Positions 27,398 to 40,237 of a DNA stretch of 64,000 nt are shown here, piece after piece. The notes beneath the pieces were generated by a model that saw nothing but the letters and a program-made list of their open reading frames with translations, ran no database searches and was not told the origin of the DNA. The translations under genes and the position numbers were made by a program. Every line of letters begins with the position of its first letter. The stretch's first letter is position 1. The stretch comes from Vibrio splendidus 12E03 (lineage in GTDB: Bacteria; Pseudomonadota; Gammaproteobacteria; Enterobacterales; Vibrionaceae), in assembly GCF_000272105.2 (NCBI RefSeq), contig NZ_AJZD02000268.1, forward strand, positions 1 through 64,000, read 5' to 3'.

Positions 27398-28834
27398 TTA
27401 AACTTCTGGGTATGTCTTGTAGCGTACACCCATCATCTGTTCCATACAGTGAACAACTTGGCAGCTGTAGCCAAACTCGTTATCGTACCAAATGTACAGC
27501 ACGGCACGGTTGTCTTGTGCGATAGTCGCCACACCGTCAACCACGCCTGGGTGACGAGAGCCAACCAAGTCCGTAGATACAATCTCAGTCGAGTCGGTGT
27601 AATCAATCTGTGCAGATAAAGTCGAAGATAGCGCCATTTCACGCAGGTACTCGTTCAACTCTTCTTTGTTTGTGCCTTTCTCAAGGTTTAGGTTTGCTAC
27701 CGCCATTGAAACGTTTGGCGTTGGTACGCGAATCGCATTACCTGTTAACTTACCTTCCATTTCTGGCATCGCTTTTGATACTGCTTTAGCAGCGCCAGTC
27801 GATGTCAAAACCATGTTCAGTGACGCAGCACGACCACGACGATCACCCGAGTGGAAGTTATCGATTAGGTTTTGATCATTGGTAAATGAGTGCACCGTTT
27901 CGATGTGACCAGACAGCACGCCAAACTTGTCGTGAACCGCTTTCAATACTGGCGTGATTGCGTTAGTAGTACAGCTTGCTGCAGAGATGATGGTGTCTTC
28001 TGGCTGAATAACATTTTCATTTACACCAAATACCACGTTCTTGATGTCGCCTTTACCGGGCGCAGTCAGTAGAACTTTCTTCGCACCGTTACACGCAACG
28101 TGCTGGCTCAGGCCTTCCGCGTCACGCCATACGCCTGTGTTATCAACCACAAGTGCGTTTTCAATACCGTAAGTCGTGTAATCCACTTCGTCTGGTTTGT
28201 TTGCGTAGATAACTTGGATGAAGTTGCCGTTAACGATGATCGCTTTGCGTTCTTGGTCTACAACAATGCTGCCGTTGAATTGGCCGTGTACAGAGTCACG
28301 ACGAAGCAGGCTTGCACGTTTTTCTAGGTCGCCATCTTTGCCGCCACGTACAACGATTGCACGTAAACGCAGTGGGTAACCCGGGCCACTTTTCTCGATC
28401 AACAGACGAGTGAGCAGTCGGCCAATACGACCAAAACCGTACAATACAACGTCACGAGGTTCTGTCATCGCATCGCCTTCAAGCGATTCAATGAGTGCAG
28501 TTTGTAGGAAATCATCCAACCCGTGTGTGTCTTCGCGATCTTGCCAAAATGAATGCGCAAGGCGACCAACATCAATACGACATGGAGACAAGTCCATAGA
28601 GAGAAGGTGTTGAATGATAGGTTGAGTCTGTTCTGCTGTAAGAGGAGAACCAGTGTAACGTTTTGCGATGCGGTGAGCTTTGATGATGTCGATAGTTGTC
28701 GCGTTAACTAAGGTCTTACCAAAGAGGATAACTTCTACGCCTTTTTGACGGTATAACTGACCTAAAGTTGGAGCGATGGATTCAGCAATGGTTTGACTAG
28801 TTTGCCAATCTAGGAGGTGCTTTTCGGGACTCAT
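27398..28834 (-). CDS. Long-form glyceraldehyde-3-phosphate dehydrogenase
   Basis: A 478-residue enzyme that oxidises glyceraldehyde-3-phosphate to 1,3-bisphosphoglycerate. The nucleotide-binding motif GFGRIGR is at 133-139 and catalytic Cys288 is in SAASCTTNAITP, followed by the His in HIETVHSFTNDQ. It has about 125 extra N-terminal residues compared with ordinary GapA. From memory it matches the long Gap subfamily seen in Pseudomonas (PA3001 type), so the extension is a family trait and not a fusion error. It is monocistronic and is probably a second GAPDH beside a housekeeping GapA elsewhere. Whether it serves glycolysis or gluconeogenesis cannot be told. Confidence 0.9.
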   Translation of the reverse strand: MSPEKHLLDWQTSQTIAESIAPTLGQLYRQKGVEVILFGKTLVNATTIDIIKAHRIAKRYTGSPLTAEQTQPIIQHLLSMDLSPCRIDVGRLAHSFWQDREDTHGLDDFLQTALIESLEGDAMTEPRDVVLYGFGRIGRLLTRLLIEKSGPGYPLRLRAIVVRGGKDGDLEKRASLLRRDSVHGQFNGSIVVDQERKAIIVNGNFIQVIYANKPDEVDYTTYGIENALVVDNTGVWRDAEGLSQHVACNGAKKVLLTAPGKGDIKNVVFGVNENVIQPEDTIISAASCTTNAITPVLKAVHDKFGVLSGHIETVHSFTNDQNLIDNFHSGDRRGRAASLNMVLTSTGAAKAVSKAMPEMEGKLTGNAIRVPTPNVSMAVANLNLEKGTNKEELNEYLREMALSSTLSAQIDYTDSTEIVSTDLVGSRHPGVVDGVATIAQDNRAVLYIWYDNEFGYSCQVVHCMEQMMGVRYKTYPEV

Positions 28835-29667
28835 CTTTACTCGGGACCTTTCACGTTAAGTTTCTGCATTCATGGCGGTTGTAGGGAAGCCAATCAGCAT
28901 AGGGGATTTGAGGCATCAGGCTGTGGTCTTTATTGCCACTTAAATGTGCTGATATGCCTTGTATGTAACTTGTGATTTTTATGTGGCAGGATTGTAAGGT
29001 ACGACGGGTTATTCTGCTAGGAAAAATAAATGCAGATAAATTATCTGAAAATTGGCGTGATAATAGCCACAAATCAAGATTTCAGTGTCGAGAAAGACTA
29101 TTGACTTTAACAATCTGTAGCACTTAATTTTCGCCAAAAAATACTCAAATCAAAAGATAATATGTAATACGGGTAATATTGAACATTAAAGGTGTGATCG
29201 CTAACTCAGGTTACACGTAAACAGTAAACGACAAATAAGGGAATTAACCAGTATTGTTGTTCGACCTTTGAATAAGTCTAGTTTGAGCATGAAAAGTGCA
29301 TCACGCAAACGATTGGATGTCACAATTTTAACCTAACTATCCGCTTTGTTAGCGCGCAGAGTCATTATTCACAGTCTAGTTGAGCCGCGAAATGTGGCCG
29401 TTCACTTGTTATGCGGGTGATAATAACTGGAGAAAACGTCTTTTGTATACATTTTGCTCACTGAAACCTCGCTTGTTTAAACCCGTCTTAATAAAAGCAC
29501 GCCTTTCCGCTTTAAAGCACTTTTCTGGATACCAGTTGGCTTTAATTTTTCGTTCTGGGCTCAGAGTATCGTTTGTTCATATCCAATTTGATCAATAACC
29601 CTCTGTTAATGTCCTATTCTTAATTTGGGCTAGGTAAATTACTTTCGGGAAGGGAGTCGTTATAAAA
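28835..29667. other. 833-base region without a supported gene
   Basis: AT-rich spacer between the divergent GAPDH and hybrid kinase genes. A 72-codon frame at 29380-29598 has no family features and no ribosome site, so I leave it out. An ACGCAAACGATTGG stretch near 29302 looks like half a PurR box. The length leaves room for an unrecognised small RNA. Confidence 0.4.
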
Positions 29668-32292
29668 ATGATAAACATGTCAATTAGATGGCGTCTTATT
29701 TTTCTTTCCACGGTTTCTGTACTCATTATGTTCGGGTTTACAGTGAATGAAGTGCTTAAGAACGATGAGAAGATGAATCACCTTGAAACAACGCGTATTA
29801 AGGTTGAAGCGCTTCAATCTTTTAATACGGTTTCAAGTGATGCTTATCGATGGTTGATGCTGTCTAATGATTCCCCTGAGAAAGGTCAGTTGCTTTTAAC
29901 ACTGCAATCAGCGCTGGATAGACTGACTCAGTATGGAATGCGACTTCAACAGTTTGACAGCAATTGGAGCATTGATCCTCAGTTAGCTGAATTGAAAAAG
30001 CTGTTGATGAGCCTAGCGAGTGCGCCTGAAACCACTGACAACAGACAATTGACAGAGCGCGCTTTCGACTTGTTAAAAGACGTGCTGATGGAGCTGTCTG
30101 AATATCGTATGGCCTTAGTCGATGAAAATATCGGTCAAGCGGAAGCGATGTTTATCAATCTTACGCATTATGTGTTTTGGACTCAGAGAGAAGCGTGGTT
30201 AAGCTTCAGTTTGTATCGCTCCCCAGAGTTTAAAAACCAATACTTGCTTAGCTATGTCGGTGCTCTAGAGAGGCAGCAACAGCTATTAGATACCTTTTTC
30301 CGTTCGGATACGCGTTCTCCAAACATTAGACAGTTGTTAAACGCTGTTGCTAAAGATGAATTCCAAGACAAATTTACATCTCGAATCCTCAAAGGGGACT
30401 TTTCATCACCCGAAATCTATCAACACTTGAAAAGCTTAGAGGTTAAAAAACGGGCGATTTCAAACGCGATTGGCGCTTACACCAATCAAATACAGTTTGA
30501 ACTGACCAAGAATATCGCGTTGCAGAAAAGGCAAACCTTGGTCATGACGTTGCTTATACTCATCGCTTCTGGTGTTTTGATGTGGCTTGGGGTTGCGACA
30601 TCTCTGCGCTTAAACAGAAACCTGTCGATTATCTTGAAAGGTGTGTCGGAATGCGCTGATAGCTACGGCCAGCCAAAGGTGATTCGTATCCAAGGGAACG
30701 ATGAGCTTGCCGAGTTCACTGAAACCCTAAATCGAGTGATGGAACGCAACTATCTGCACAACAAAGAGTTGATAACAGCAAAAGAAGACGCGATTTCGGC
30801 TAACAAAGCCAAAAGCGCATTCTTAGCCAATATGTCACATGAAATACGCACGCCACTTAACGGGATCATTGGCATGGCTGAGATCTTATCTCAAAGCCAA
30901 CTGAGCCCAAATCAACAAGAAGTACTGGGGGATATCGAATCGTCCTCTCACTCTTTACTGGTGCTGCTGAATGACATACTCGACCTGTCTAAAATCGAGT
31001 CGGGTAACTTGATGTTGTCACCACACAATGCTGATTTGCGAGAAGCGGTTTATGACTCTGTGAGTGTGATTCAGTCGAAAGCGATAAGTAAGGATATTGA
31101 GCTCGACATCAATATCGATTATCAAACGCCGTCACAACTGTTTTTCGATGAGTACCGCGTGAGACAGGTGCTGACCAATCTGCTTTCTAATGCCATCAAA
31201 TTTACGTCTAAGGGCACGATTACTACGGACATTGCTTATACACCTATGTCTATGGGCAGGGGCAAGCTTGAATGCAGTGTGTCTGATACTGGAATTGGGA
31301 TTGAGCCAGAGAAGCTAGAGTCCATATTTGAACCTTTCACTCAAGAAGATGGCAGCATTACCCGCCAATTTGGTGGTACGGGGCTAGGGCTTGCGATTTG
31401 TCGACAGCTTGTTGATTTGATGGGTGGTTACATTACCGCGCGTTCAGTGAAAGGAGAGGGCTCTGCATTCACGTTTTGTTTGTATGTCGATATTGTAGAA
31501 GCGCCTGTTCAAACTTTTGATAACCTGAGCCGAGCGACCATCATATCGAACTCTTTCAATTACCTTGATCAACTTGTTAAAGAGTGTGAGCGTTTGAATG
31601 TTCGAGCTAATGTGGTGTCATCCATTGCAGCCCTGAGTGAAAGTGTCAAAGAAAGCGACTTCATACTTTATTGTCATACCTTGCATCACTCTATGGAGAA
31701 AGATCTTGCGACGTTGAAGGCGACATATCCTTTGGCTCGCGTCATCGTTTGTCAGCATCACCTATTTAAAACCAACCTAATCAGAGAAACGGTCCACTCG
31801 ACTCATACCTTGCCATTCTTGGGCCGACGTTTCTTAACCAGCTTACAATCTCTCGATGTCGGCGAAGAGCAAACGCCTCAAGTGGAAGAAAAAGATGAAG
31901 AGGTTCGCTCTCTGAATCGACGAATTTTGATCGTTGAAGACAATCTGATGAATCAAAAAATAGCGAGCTTCTTCCTTGAGCAAGCGGGTTATGAATATTT
32001 GATTGCCAGTAATGGCCAAGAAGCGGTGGATGTCATTACCCAGGGAGCTCAGTTTGATGCCATTTTGATGGACTGCATGATGCCTGTTATGGATGGTATA
32101 ACGGCGACTCGTGCGATTCGTCAGTGGGAAGCCGATCAACAAGTCACACCATTACCCATCATAGCTTTAACCGCCAGTGTTCTAGAAGAAGACATCAAAG
32201 ATTGTTTTGAAGCCGGTATGAACGCCTACTTACCTAAACCCTATAAATCTCACCAGCTGTACGATCTTTTCAGTAGCCTTGATATTGTCTAA
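29668..32292 (+). CDS. Hybrid sensor histidine kinase
   Basis: An 874-residue inner-membrane sensor. It has a transmembrane helix at about 8-26, a helical periplasmic domain to about 285, a second helix ([17 protein letters not shown], about 292-310) and a HAMP-like linker. A HisKA domain follows with phospho-His391 in [12 protein letters not shown], then a HATPase domain ([15 protein letters not shown]) and a pseudo-receiver-like stretch at about 610-725. A true receiver follows, with phospho-Asp802 in [12 protein letters not shown]. No HPt domain is fused, so phosphate must pass to a separate HPt protein. No partner response regulator is adjacent. The signal is unknown. ATG 29677 is an alternative start. 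Confidence 0.88.
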   Translation: MINMSIRWRLIFLSTVSVLIMFGFTVNEVLKNDEKMNHLETTRIKVEALQSFNTVSSDAYRWLMLSNDSPEKGQLLLTLQSALDRLTQYGMRLQQFDSNWSIDPQLAELKKLLMSLASAPETTDNRQLTERAFDLLKDVLMELSEYRMALVDENIGQAEAMFINLTHYVFWTQREAWLSFSLYRSPEFKNQYLLSYVGALERQQQLLDTFFRSDTRSPNIRQLLNAVAKDEFQDKFTSRILKGDFSSPEIYQHLKSLEVKKRAISNAIGAYTNQIQFELTKNIALQKRQTLVMTLLILIASGVLMWLGVATSLRLNRNLSIILKGVSECADSYGQPKVIRIQGNDELAEFTETLNRVMERNYLHNKELITAKEDAISANKAKSAFLANMSHEIRTPLNGIIGMAEILSQSQLSPNQQEVLGDIESSSHSLLVLLNDILDLSKIESGNLMLSPHNADLREAVYDSVSVIQSKAISKDIELDINIDYQTPSQLFFDEYRVRQVLTNLLSNAIKFTSKGTITTDIAYTPMSMGRGKLECSVSDTGIGIEPEKLESIFEPFTQEDGSITRQFGGTGLGLAICRQLVDLMGGYITARSVKGEGSAFTFCLYVDIVEAPVQTFDNLSRATIISNSFNYLDQLVKECERLNVRANVVSSIAALSESVKESDFILYCHTLHHSMEKDLATLKATYPLARVIVCQHHLFKTNLIRETVHSTHTLPFLGRRFLTSLQSLDVGEEQTPQVEEKDEEVRSLNRRILIVEDNLMNQKIASFFLEQAGYEYLIASNGQEAVDVITQGAQFDAILMDCMMPVMDGITATRAIRQWEADQQVTPLPIIALTASVLEEDIKDCFEAGMNAYLPKPYKSHQLYDLFSSLDIV

Positions 32293-32324
32293 GGGCTCCC
32301 TTATCAAGGCTAGCGCGACGCTAC

Positions 32325-32561
32325 TTAACGAACTTCCAATCCAAGGTTGTATTGTGCAAGGCAACGACCGACATAGCTGATTTTCAACAAGGCTGCGACT
32401 AAGATGGTGCTGATGTGGGCGACGATTTGAATTGGCAGTGAGAAGTGATCGGCCATTGGATAAGCAACGATAATACTGAGAAGCATAAACAAGGTTGTGA
32501 TAGCTAGACTGAAGTTTGAAACAGAAAGCAGAGTTTGAAAGCGTTGAGTCATCATCTTCAT
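32325..32561 (-). CDS. Small two-helix membrane protein
   Basis: A 78-residue protein with two hydrophobic segments (about 17-33 and 44-62) and a short charged tail. An AGGAA ribosome site precedes the ATG at good spacing. I do not recognise the family. It is convergent with the hybrid kinase, with only 32 bases between their stops. Confidence 0.6.
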   Translation of the reverse strand: MKMMTQRFQTLLSVSNFSLAITTLFMLLSIIVAYPMADHFSLPIQIVAHISTILVAALLKISYVGRCLAQYNLGLEVR

Positions 32562-32725
32562 ATTGAATTCCTAATTGCTATTAATAATTATGATACTTGT
32601 TATTAATAGCAATTAGCGTTCCAGTTTTAATTTAATCATTAAATCAAATGGTTAAAGTTTTCTGTTAACTGTGTGAGTCATAATGACTTTATTAGCTGTC
32701 ATGTCTTTATGACTCTGTGGTGTAG

Positions 32726-33352
32726 TTACCACTGTCTAAATCCGCAAGTATCGATGTGGAATCGAACACCAGAATACAACCCCAGCCCAACGTTATTTTT
32801 TTGCCCAAATTCAGCATGAACCTTTTTAAGTTTCACGTGTAGATCTTCGCGAGTAATATTATTCGCAGGAACTAAGTCTAAGGCGCAGAATTCCAAGTGT
32901 TTACTTCGCAGTGCACCACCAGCTTGTTGATTGTAGATATTGGTTCGCTCTCCGGACACAGGGATAACAACACCGATTTCAGGCTCAATATATTGTTGTA
33001 TGTACTTCAGGGTATTGATCATGTTTGGCACATGTTTCTTATTTGGGAGGGTAAACAAGGTTGTATTACTCATTGCCCAATCCGTCCCTTGCAATAGAAC
33101 GAGATGCAGAGGCATGCTCTGAGTGACGCCATTGTCCTTGAGTTGTTGTCCGATCGCTCTCACTTGGTCTTGAGCGTGATTGAGGAGCATCCAACCTCGA
33201 AATGCTGATCGGGTCGGAACCTTGTAGCCATGAACATCGACCACGAGATCGTCATAAGTGATTTCGGTTTCTTCGGTATAAAGTTTCTCAAATTTTTCAG
33301 GGTAAGGTTGTGTCGTTGATAACGCCAAGGTAATCAGAATACTTCCGTACAT
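32726..33352 (-). CDS. Peptidase M15-like protein
   Basis: A 208-residue protein. The C-terminal half has the zinc-peptidase M15 pattern: H152 and D159 in SKHLEFCALDLV and H199 in RFHIDTCGF, with the expected aromatic ending. M15 enzymes cut peptide bonds in peptidoglycan. The N-terminus MYGSILITLALSTTQ is a weak signal sequence, so a periplasmic location is likely. The ATG at 33352 has GGAGAG upstream. The exact activity (DD- or LD-carboxypeptidase) cannot be assigned. Confidence 0.75.
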   Translation of the reverse strand: MYGSILITLALSTTQPYPEKFEKLYTEETEITYDDLVVDVHGYKVPTRSAFRGWMLLNHAQDQVRAIGQQLKDNGVTQSMPLHLVLLQGTDWAMSNTTLFTLPNKKHVPNMINTLKYIQQYIEPEIGVVIPVSGERTNIYNQQAGGALRSKHLEFCALDLVPANNITREDLHVKLKKVHAEFGQKNNVGLGLYSGVRFHIDTCGFRQW

Positions 33353-33487
33353 AAAGTCTCTCCATCGCTAGTGTACACTCGTTATTTAGTTTGATACTGC
33401 TGTTGAGTTTCATTCATTTTGCTTAGGTACGCTTAAGTCTAGATGGTTAGGTTTAGACGCTTAAGTATAGACGCTGGAGTTTAGGTA

Positions 33488-33515
33488 CAAAAAAACCCAC
33501 TACTAAGAGTGGGTT
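33488..33515 (-). terminator. yeeX terminator
   Basis: On the minus strand AACCCAC / GTGGGTT with an eight-base loop is followed by a T-run. Confidence 0.82.
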
Positions 33516-33550
33516 ACTAACATTGTTACAAGTAAATTAGCGAGGTTAGA

Positions 33551-33865
33551 TTACTTCTTACCTTGAGTTTGCTTGTCTTCTTCTGTCAGTTCACGAATGC
33601 GACGGCTGATGTCACGGCGAGCTTTAGAAATCTCAGCGCTCTTGATGATGTGGTCATCAACACGGTCTTCGTAGTCAGCTTTCATATTTTTGATAATGCC
33701 TAGGATTTCGTCGTGAGTCATCTCTGGCTTGATGTAATCAAGTAGGTTATCAAGAAGGTCGACACGCTTGCGGTTGTCACGAACTTTCTTTTCGTTGTCT
33801 AAAAGTTCACGCTTAAGTTTGTTCTTACGTCGTGCTTGGTTAACAATTTCAAATACGCTGCTCAT
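33551..33865 (-). CDS. yeeX: DUF496 family protein YeeX
   Basis: A 104-residue, highly charged coiled-coil protein, closely colinear with E. coli Yee[50 protein letters not shown] blocks. It is cytoplasmic and conserved in gammaproteobacteria, with no firm function. It is monocistronic with its own terminator. Confidence 0.93.
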   Translation of the reverse strand: MSSVFEIVNQARRKNKLKRELLDNEKKVRDNRKRVDLLDNLLDYIKPEMTHDEILGIIKNMKADYEDRVDDHIIKSAEISKARRDISRRIRELTEEDKQTQGKK

Positions 33866-34060
33866 AGATTCCTTTTCCTATTCGTCAAATACGTTGTCTG
33901 GTTCTGATTAAAGCACATCAATTGATGATGTAACAGTCTTTAGATCAAAGCAAAAGTAAGGTTGTTTAATTATTCGTCACTCTCGCTGATGTGTGATTGT
34001 TTTTATCTTACCGTTCAAGTTAGTATCCCATGTAGATACTGCATTGATACGAAATGTGAA

Positions 34061-34261
34061 ATGAATCAACAACAATTGGAAAACGAAGAATTGGACGACA
34101 ATGTCACTGAATCTTCAGCAGAACAAAACAAGCTTCGTGATGCGTATGTACAAGAGCGTACTTATTTGGAAGTCGTGGAAATAGAGCTAAACCGTTCTAA
34201 GATCATAATGATTGATGAACAGGGCAGAAAGAAACGAGTACCAATTTTGTCTGAACACTAG
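34061..34261 (+). CDS. Small acidic protein upstream of yceH
   Basis: A 66-residue soluble protein, acidic at the N-terminus and basic at the C-terminus, starting at ATG 34061 (MNQQQLENEE). The frame opens earlier but those codons lie in promoter-like sequence. I do not recognise the family. It ends 56 bases before yceH and may be co-transcribed with it. Confidence 0.6.
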   Translation: MNQQQLENEELDDNVTESSAEQNKLRDAYVQERTYLEVVEIELNRSKIIMIDEQGRKKRVPILSEH

Positions 34262-34317
34262 TTACTGCATTGTTAGGTGTTGAGATGGAATTATCAAAAT
34301 AATAAAAAGGAAAAACG

Positions 34318-34974
34318 ATGAACACAGTACTTTCCCCAATTGAAGCGAGAATTATCGGTTGTTTGATCGAAAAAGAAGTCACTACTCCCGATCATTACCC
34401 ACTGACACTGAACAGTTTAACCACGGCATGTAATCAAAAGAGTAACCGTGAACCTGTTCTCTCTCTTTCTGAGTCAGATGTTTTAGATGCGGTTGATGGT
34501 TTAATCGGACGTCGCATGGTGAGTGATGAGAGCAGCTTCAATAGCCGTGTTAATAAGTATCAGCATCGTTTCTGCAACACTGAGTTCGGTGATCTGCAAT
34601 TTACAGAGCAAGAGCGTGCAATCATTTGCTGTATGTTACTGCGCGGCGCGCAAACGCCTGGTGAACTTCGTACTCGAACGGGTCGCCTTGCAAACTTTAG
34701 TGATGTGAAAGAAGTCGAAGCAACATTAGACAAACTCGCTGCAAGAGAAGCAGGTGCCTTGGTTGTGAAGCTGCCACGCGAAGCGGGTAAACGTGAATCA
34801 CGCTACCAGCACTTGTTGAGCGGTGAAGTGGATGTTGAAGCGTTTGCGACGGCATCAGTAAGTGCGGCTGCCCCCTCTGCAACGAGTGAAAAGTTTGAAG
34901 AGCTTGAGTCTGAAGTTGCAAGCCTACGAGCAGAAGTGGCAGAGCTTAAGGCTCTGGTTGAATCACTGCTTTAA
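34318..34974 (+). CDS. yceH: DUF480 winged-helix protein YceH
   Basis: A 218-residue protein colinear with E. coli Yce[53 protein letters not shown] and [14 protein letters not shown]. The family folds as two winged helices and ends in a leucine-rich coiled coil (about 190-218). It is probably DNA- or protein-binding; the function is unsettled. The stop codon directly abuts the ATG of yhbQ, so the two are coupled. Confidence 0.94.
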   Translation: MNTVLSPIEARIIGCLIEKEVTTPDHYPLTLNSLTTACNQKSNREPVLSLSESDVLDAVDGLIGRRMVSDESSFNSRVNKYQHRFCNTEFGDLQFTEQERAIICCMLLRGAQTPGELRTRTGRLANFSDVKEVEATLDKLAAREAGALVVKLPREAGKRESRYQHLLSGEVDVEAFATASVSAAAPSATSEKFEELESEVASLRAEVAELKALVESLL

Positions 34975-35289
34975 ATGTCAGATGCTGATAAAAATGCGGA
35001 TTGGGTCGTGTACTTGATCCGCAATCGTCACAATGCCCTTTATTGTGGCGTGACGAACAATCTAGAACGTCGATTTGAACAACATCAAACCGGTAAAGGC
35101 GCCAAAGCTTTAAAAGGTAAAGGCCCGCTAAAGCTGGTTTGGAGTTTTGATGTTGGCTCAAAAAGTGAAGCATTGAAAACCGAATATGCGATTAAGCAAT
35201 TGCCCAAATCCCGCAAAGAAAAACTGGTATCACTCAAACTGATTATTGAGTGGCAAAAAGACAAAATTCAATATATCGAAGTCTCATAA
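34975..35289 (+). CDS. yhbQ: GIY-YIG nuclease-like protein YhbQ
   Basis: A 104-residue single-domain GIY-YIG protein. The core reads VVYLIRNRHNALYCGVTNN (about 9-27), followed by the LERRFEQH arginine helix and the acidic ALKTEYAIK. E. coli YhbQ has been linked to DNA handling with weak nuclease activity. The ATG follows the yceH TAA with no gap. Confidence 0.92.
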   Translation: MSDADKNADWVVYLIRNRHNALYCGVTNNLERRFEQHQTGKGAKALKGKGPLKLVWSFDVGSKSEALKTEYAIKQLPKSRKEKLVSLKLIIEWQKDKIQYIEVS

Positions 35290-36691
<1,402 letters not shown>

Positions 36692-36692
<1 letters not shown>

Positions 36693-39265
36693 TGAAGAAA
36701 AGCTATGCCAGTACACCTAGAAACACTTTAGCTAGACTCATTACGCGTATCGTTATTTTGGTGATAGGCGTGATGGCACTTGGCGTGCTTATTCATAATT
36801 ATGAAACCAGCAGTAATATCGTACAGCAAGAGACGAATCGAACGGTTCAGCAAACCTCAAGCCTGATCCAAAACATGTTTGATTATCGTTTGTCGGTGCT
36901 GCAAATCCATCAAGACAGTAGCTCACACAGTGAAACTCTCAGAGAGTATTTTGATACGGGCAATGACGAGACTCTGAGCTACTTTTTCTTTGGTGTTGAC
37001 CAACGTGAACCGGATCATGCACCAGATTTACGCTTTGTCTCAACCCACGATGGTTTGGCTTGGGAAGACGGCAACAGTCAATTTTATGGTTTGGATGAGT
37101 CCAACTTAAAGCATATTTCTGATGAGGTTTCGTTCAGCAGTAATTGGCATTTTATTAAACTGAGGACAGATATAGGTAAGCGTCACTTGTTGGCTCGCCG
37201 TACCCCTATTGTTGATAACGCTACTGGGGAAGTCCTTGGTCAACTCTATATCGCCATTGTGCTTGATAACAACTTCTCTTTGGCTGAGTCAATCCAACAG
37301 GGCAGTAATAGCGAAAATATCGTGATTGAAGCGCACGGTACACCGGTGACATCGACATTCAGTGGTGATGAAAGCTACACCATTACTGACATCCTCAATT
37401 ACCAAATGTACGAACAGTTGCCGCGTCATTTCGTTACCATCGCAACCATTAAGATTAATGCTGTTGAAACTCCTTTAATCATTCGAGCTGTTCAAAAAAA
37501 TAATAATTTCATTGCGTTAGAAGAGAATTATCAGCGTGCGATCATCGTGGTGATTGTGGTGATCATATTGATGTCTTTTTTTGCTCGAACTTGGATTCAA
37601 AAGAGAGTCTCAGCCGAGCTTGATAAGCTAATGGACTTTACTCGTTCGGCAAGTGCTAGCGAAGAGTACAACAAGTTCGATGGCTCTAACATTTTCGAAT
37701 TTCATCATATTGGTTGTACTCTTGAAGACACCTTTGAGCGCTTATCTGAACAGAATCAAAAATTCCAAGATCTCTTTAACTTTGCTCATTCGCCTATCTT
37801 AGTTTGGTCTGAAAAAGGCGATTTGATTCAGATGAACCCCGCCGCTCGCATGGCGTTGTTCGATGCTGATGACAATTATGGTCCAATTGCCCAAGAGTTT
37901 GAGCATCGAATGCTGCCTAATATTCAAATGGTGGTTCAGGGTTCTAAACTGACGGGTATTAACGTACCCATTGGTGAAAAGGTGTTTCGTTGGAACATGT
38001 CTGCTATTCGCGTGGAACACGGCATCACAGGAGTGGTGGTACAAGGGCAAGATATTACTAAGCTTATCGAGGCGGAAAGACAGGCTGATCGAGCAAGAGA
38101 AGAAGCTGAGCATCTTGCGAATGTGCGAGCAGACTTCCTAGCTAAGATGAGTCACGAGATTCGCACGCCGCTCAACGGTATTCTCGGTGTGTCTCAGCTG
38201 CTGAAGCGCTCTATGCACAATGAAGATAATCGCGAGCAGGTGGATGTACTGTGTAATAGTGCGGAACATTTACTGGCGGTACTTAACGATATCTTGGACT
38301 TCTCAAAAATTGAGCAAGGGCAGTTTAATATTCAAAAGAAAGACTTCCGTTTAGGGGAGTTAGTTAATACTTTAGACAGCATCTATCGACCGCTGTGTGA
38401 AGATAAATCCGTCGAATTTACCATTGTGAATCACTTGGTTGATGACATTGAAATCAATACCGACCAAGTACGCCTCAATCAGATCATGTTTAATCTGTTG
38501 AGTAATGCTTTTAAATTCACTCATCAAGGCGGTATCTCCGTCAGCTTTGAGCTCGAGAGCATCTTTAACTCCGATCACGCCAGCTTAATCGTGCGAGTGC
38601 AAGATTCCGGAATTGGTATTGATGAAAGTAAAATTGATGCTGTTTTTGAACCCTTTGTTCAAGCCGAAGAGACCACCACTCGTGAATATGGTGGCACTGG
38701 TTTAGGACTTACAATTGTAAAAAATCTGGTCGATATGCTAGAAGGGGACATTCAAGTCCGCAGCGTGATAGGTCAAGGCTCAGAGTTCACGATAGAAATT
38801 CCAGTGGTCGTACACGCCAAGCCGCTATTAGTCGATGCTAAGCAACAAGCTGAAGTTGAGCCAGAGGCGTTGTTTAGTCGACCTTTGAATGTGTTGCTGG
38901 TGGAAGACAATCACACCAATGCCTTTATTGCTCAGGCTTTCTGTAAGAAATATGGCATGGTCGTCACTTGGGCAAAAGATGGCTTAGAAGCGATAGAGAT
39001 GGCTAAGACGATTACCTATGACTTGATCTTGATGGATAACCAGCTCCCTAATCTTGGTGGTGTTGAAACCACTCAGCAACTAAGAGGTGAAATTGGTGTG
39101 TCTGCCCCTATTTATGCGTGTACCGCAGATGCTCAAGAGTCAACTAGAGACAGCTTTATGGCCGCAGGGGCGAATTACGTGATTGTAAAACCGATTAAAG
39201 AAGAGTCGCTGCACCAAGCGTTTGTTCATTTTAAAAACTCATACTGGAATGACACAGAGCACTAG
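36692..39265 (+). CDS. luxQ: AI-2 sensor kinase/phosphatase LuxQ
   Basis: An 857-residue hybrid kinase. It has a transmembrane helix at about 13-34, a LuxQ periplasmic PAS-like domain to about 280, a second helix (about 284-303) and a PAS-like linker (NFAHSPILVWSEKGDLIQMN). A HisKA domain follows with phospho-His488 in [12 protein letters not shown], then an ATPase domain (DSGIGI, GGTGLGLTI) and a receiver with phospho-Asp782 in LILMDNQLPN. At low cell density it phosphorylates LuxU and so LuxO, which then activates qrr genes like the two in this window. luxU and luxO are not present here. Confidence 0.96.
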
Positions 39266-39384
39266 GTTTTAACTTAGCGCTCTTAAACGGACTCTATTGA
39301 AGAGGCGTGGCTAACTTGTTGTCGCCACACAAATCCTGATGAGTATATATTTATATAGAACCTGTTTTTATATCGAGTCTGTCT

Positions 39385-40044
39385 TTATATAGATCCTGAG
39401 ACAAAGGCTTGTTCCAATAACAACGTTTTCAACTCATCACTCATATCTAGGTGTTCAGGAAATTGGATACCTAGCAGCCAGCCTTGTCTTTGCCTTTTCT
39501 TACTTACCACCTTGTAGACAAGATCGTCATCTAAGTACTCATTTAAGTCAGAATTAACTTTTATCTTCCAGCCGACATCAATATCTGATTGCTGGGTAAG
39601 ATAGATACCGCACCCTGACGCTGAAAAGTCGACCAGTGTGGCATCCAGCGACAAGGTATCAAAAGTGACTTCACAGCTGAGACGTACTTTATACCTTTCG
39701 TGCTCACGAATAGGCTTGGTTGCAAAGTTTGAGGGTGGGCGAAGGAAGATAAGGTGGGCCGGTGAGATGATATGAGCCAGTATATTGGTTTTGAACGCCA
39801 CAATGTGCCCAAGTTCGGTGTCGGTAATCGCACGAACAATAATATCAATGTTTGTTAGCTTTCTCAGCGTCAGTGCTTCTGTCGCTTTTTGTGAAAGCTC
39901 AAGGATAAGGTACTGATCTTCTTTGTGTCCGATATAAAGTGTACTGATCTGGATTGAGTCGTCTGGGCCAAATTCCAATACACCTGCTGTTTTTGTACCT
40001 GGCTTTAGGTATCTGAACAGTTCTAAGTTTTTATCTTTATGCAT
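39385..40044 (-). CDS. PilZ-domain c-di-GMP receptor
   Basis: A 219-residue protein with a YcgR-like N-terminal domain (about 1-105) and a C-terminal PilZ domain. The c-di-GMP motifs are present: RxxxR at 113-117 (REHER) and DxSxxG at 139-144 (DFSASG). It should bind c-di-GMP made by cyclases such as the two in this window and act on motility or surface traits. It is monocistronic. No clear ribosome site precedes the ATG at 40044. Confidence 0.9.
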   Translation of the reverse strand: MHKDKNLELFRYLKPGTKTAGVLEFGPDDSIQISTLYIGHKEDQYLILELSQKATEALTLRKLTNIDIIVRAITDTELGHIVAFKTNILAHIISPAHLIFLRPPSNFATKPIREHERYKVRLSCEVTFDTLSLDATLVDFSASGCGIYLTQQSDIDVGWKIKVNSDLNEYLDDDLVYKVVSKKRQRQGWLLGIQFPEHLDMSDELKTLLLEQAFVSGSI

Positions 40045-40237
40045 ATTCGTTACTGAACAATGTTAATCGTTTGATAAAATAATATAACGTCCTGATAAAA
40101 CTATGTCATTAGTTTCATTGAAGTAATTAGCAGCGTACAACAAAAAATGAATCGTTATCTCAAGTAAACAACGGCTTACTCTTGTCGTAAAACAAGATAC
40201 ACTGCTGACAGATATATACTTGATGGAGAAATAGTAA

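Noticed and set aside
27398..28834. GAPDH fused to a foreign N-terminal domain
   Set aside because: The extension matches the long Gap subfamily as I remember it from Pseudomonas, so it is not a new fusion.
29300..29316. PurR-like half-site ACGCAAACGATTGG
   Set aside because: Only one half agrees and there is no purine-linked gene beside it.
29380..29598. 72-codon ORF before the hybrid kinase
   Set aside because: No ribosome site and no domain signature; composition is like the surrounding spacer.
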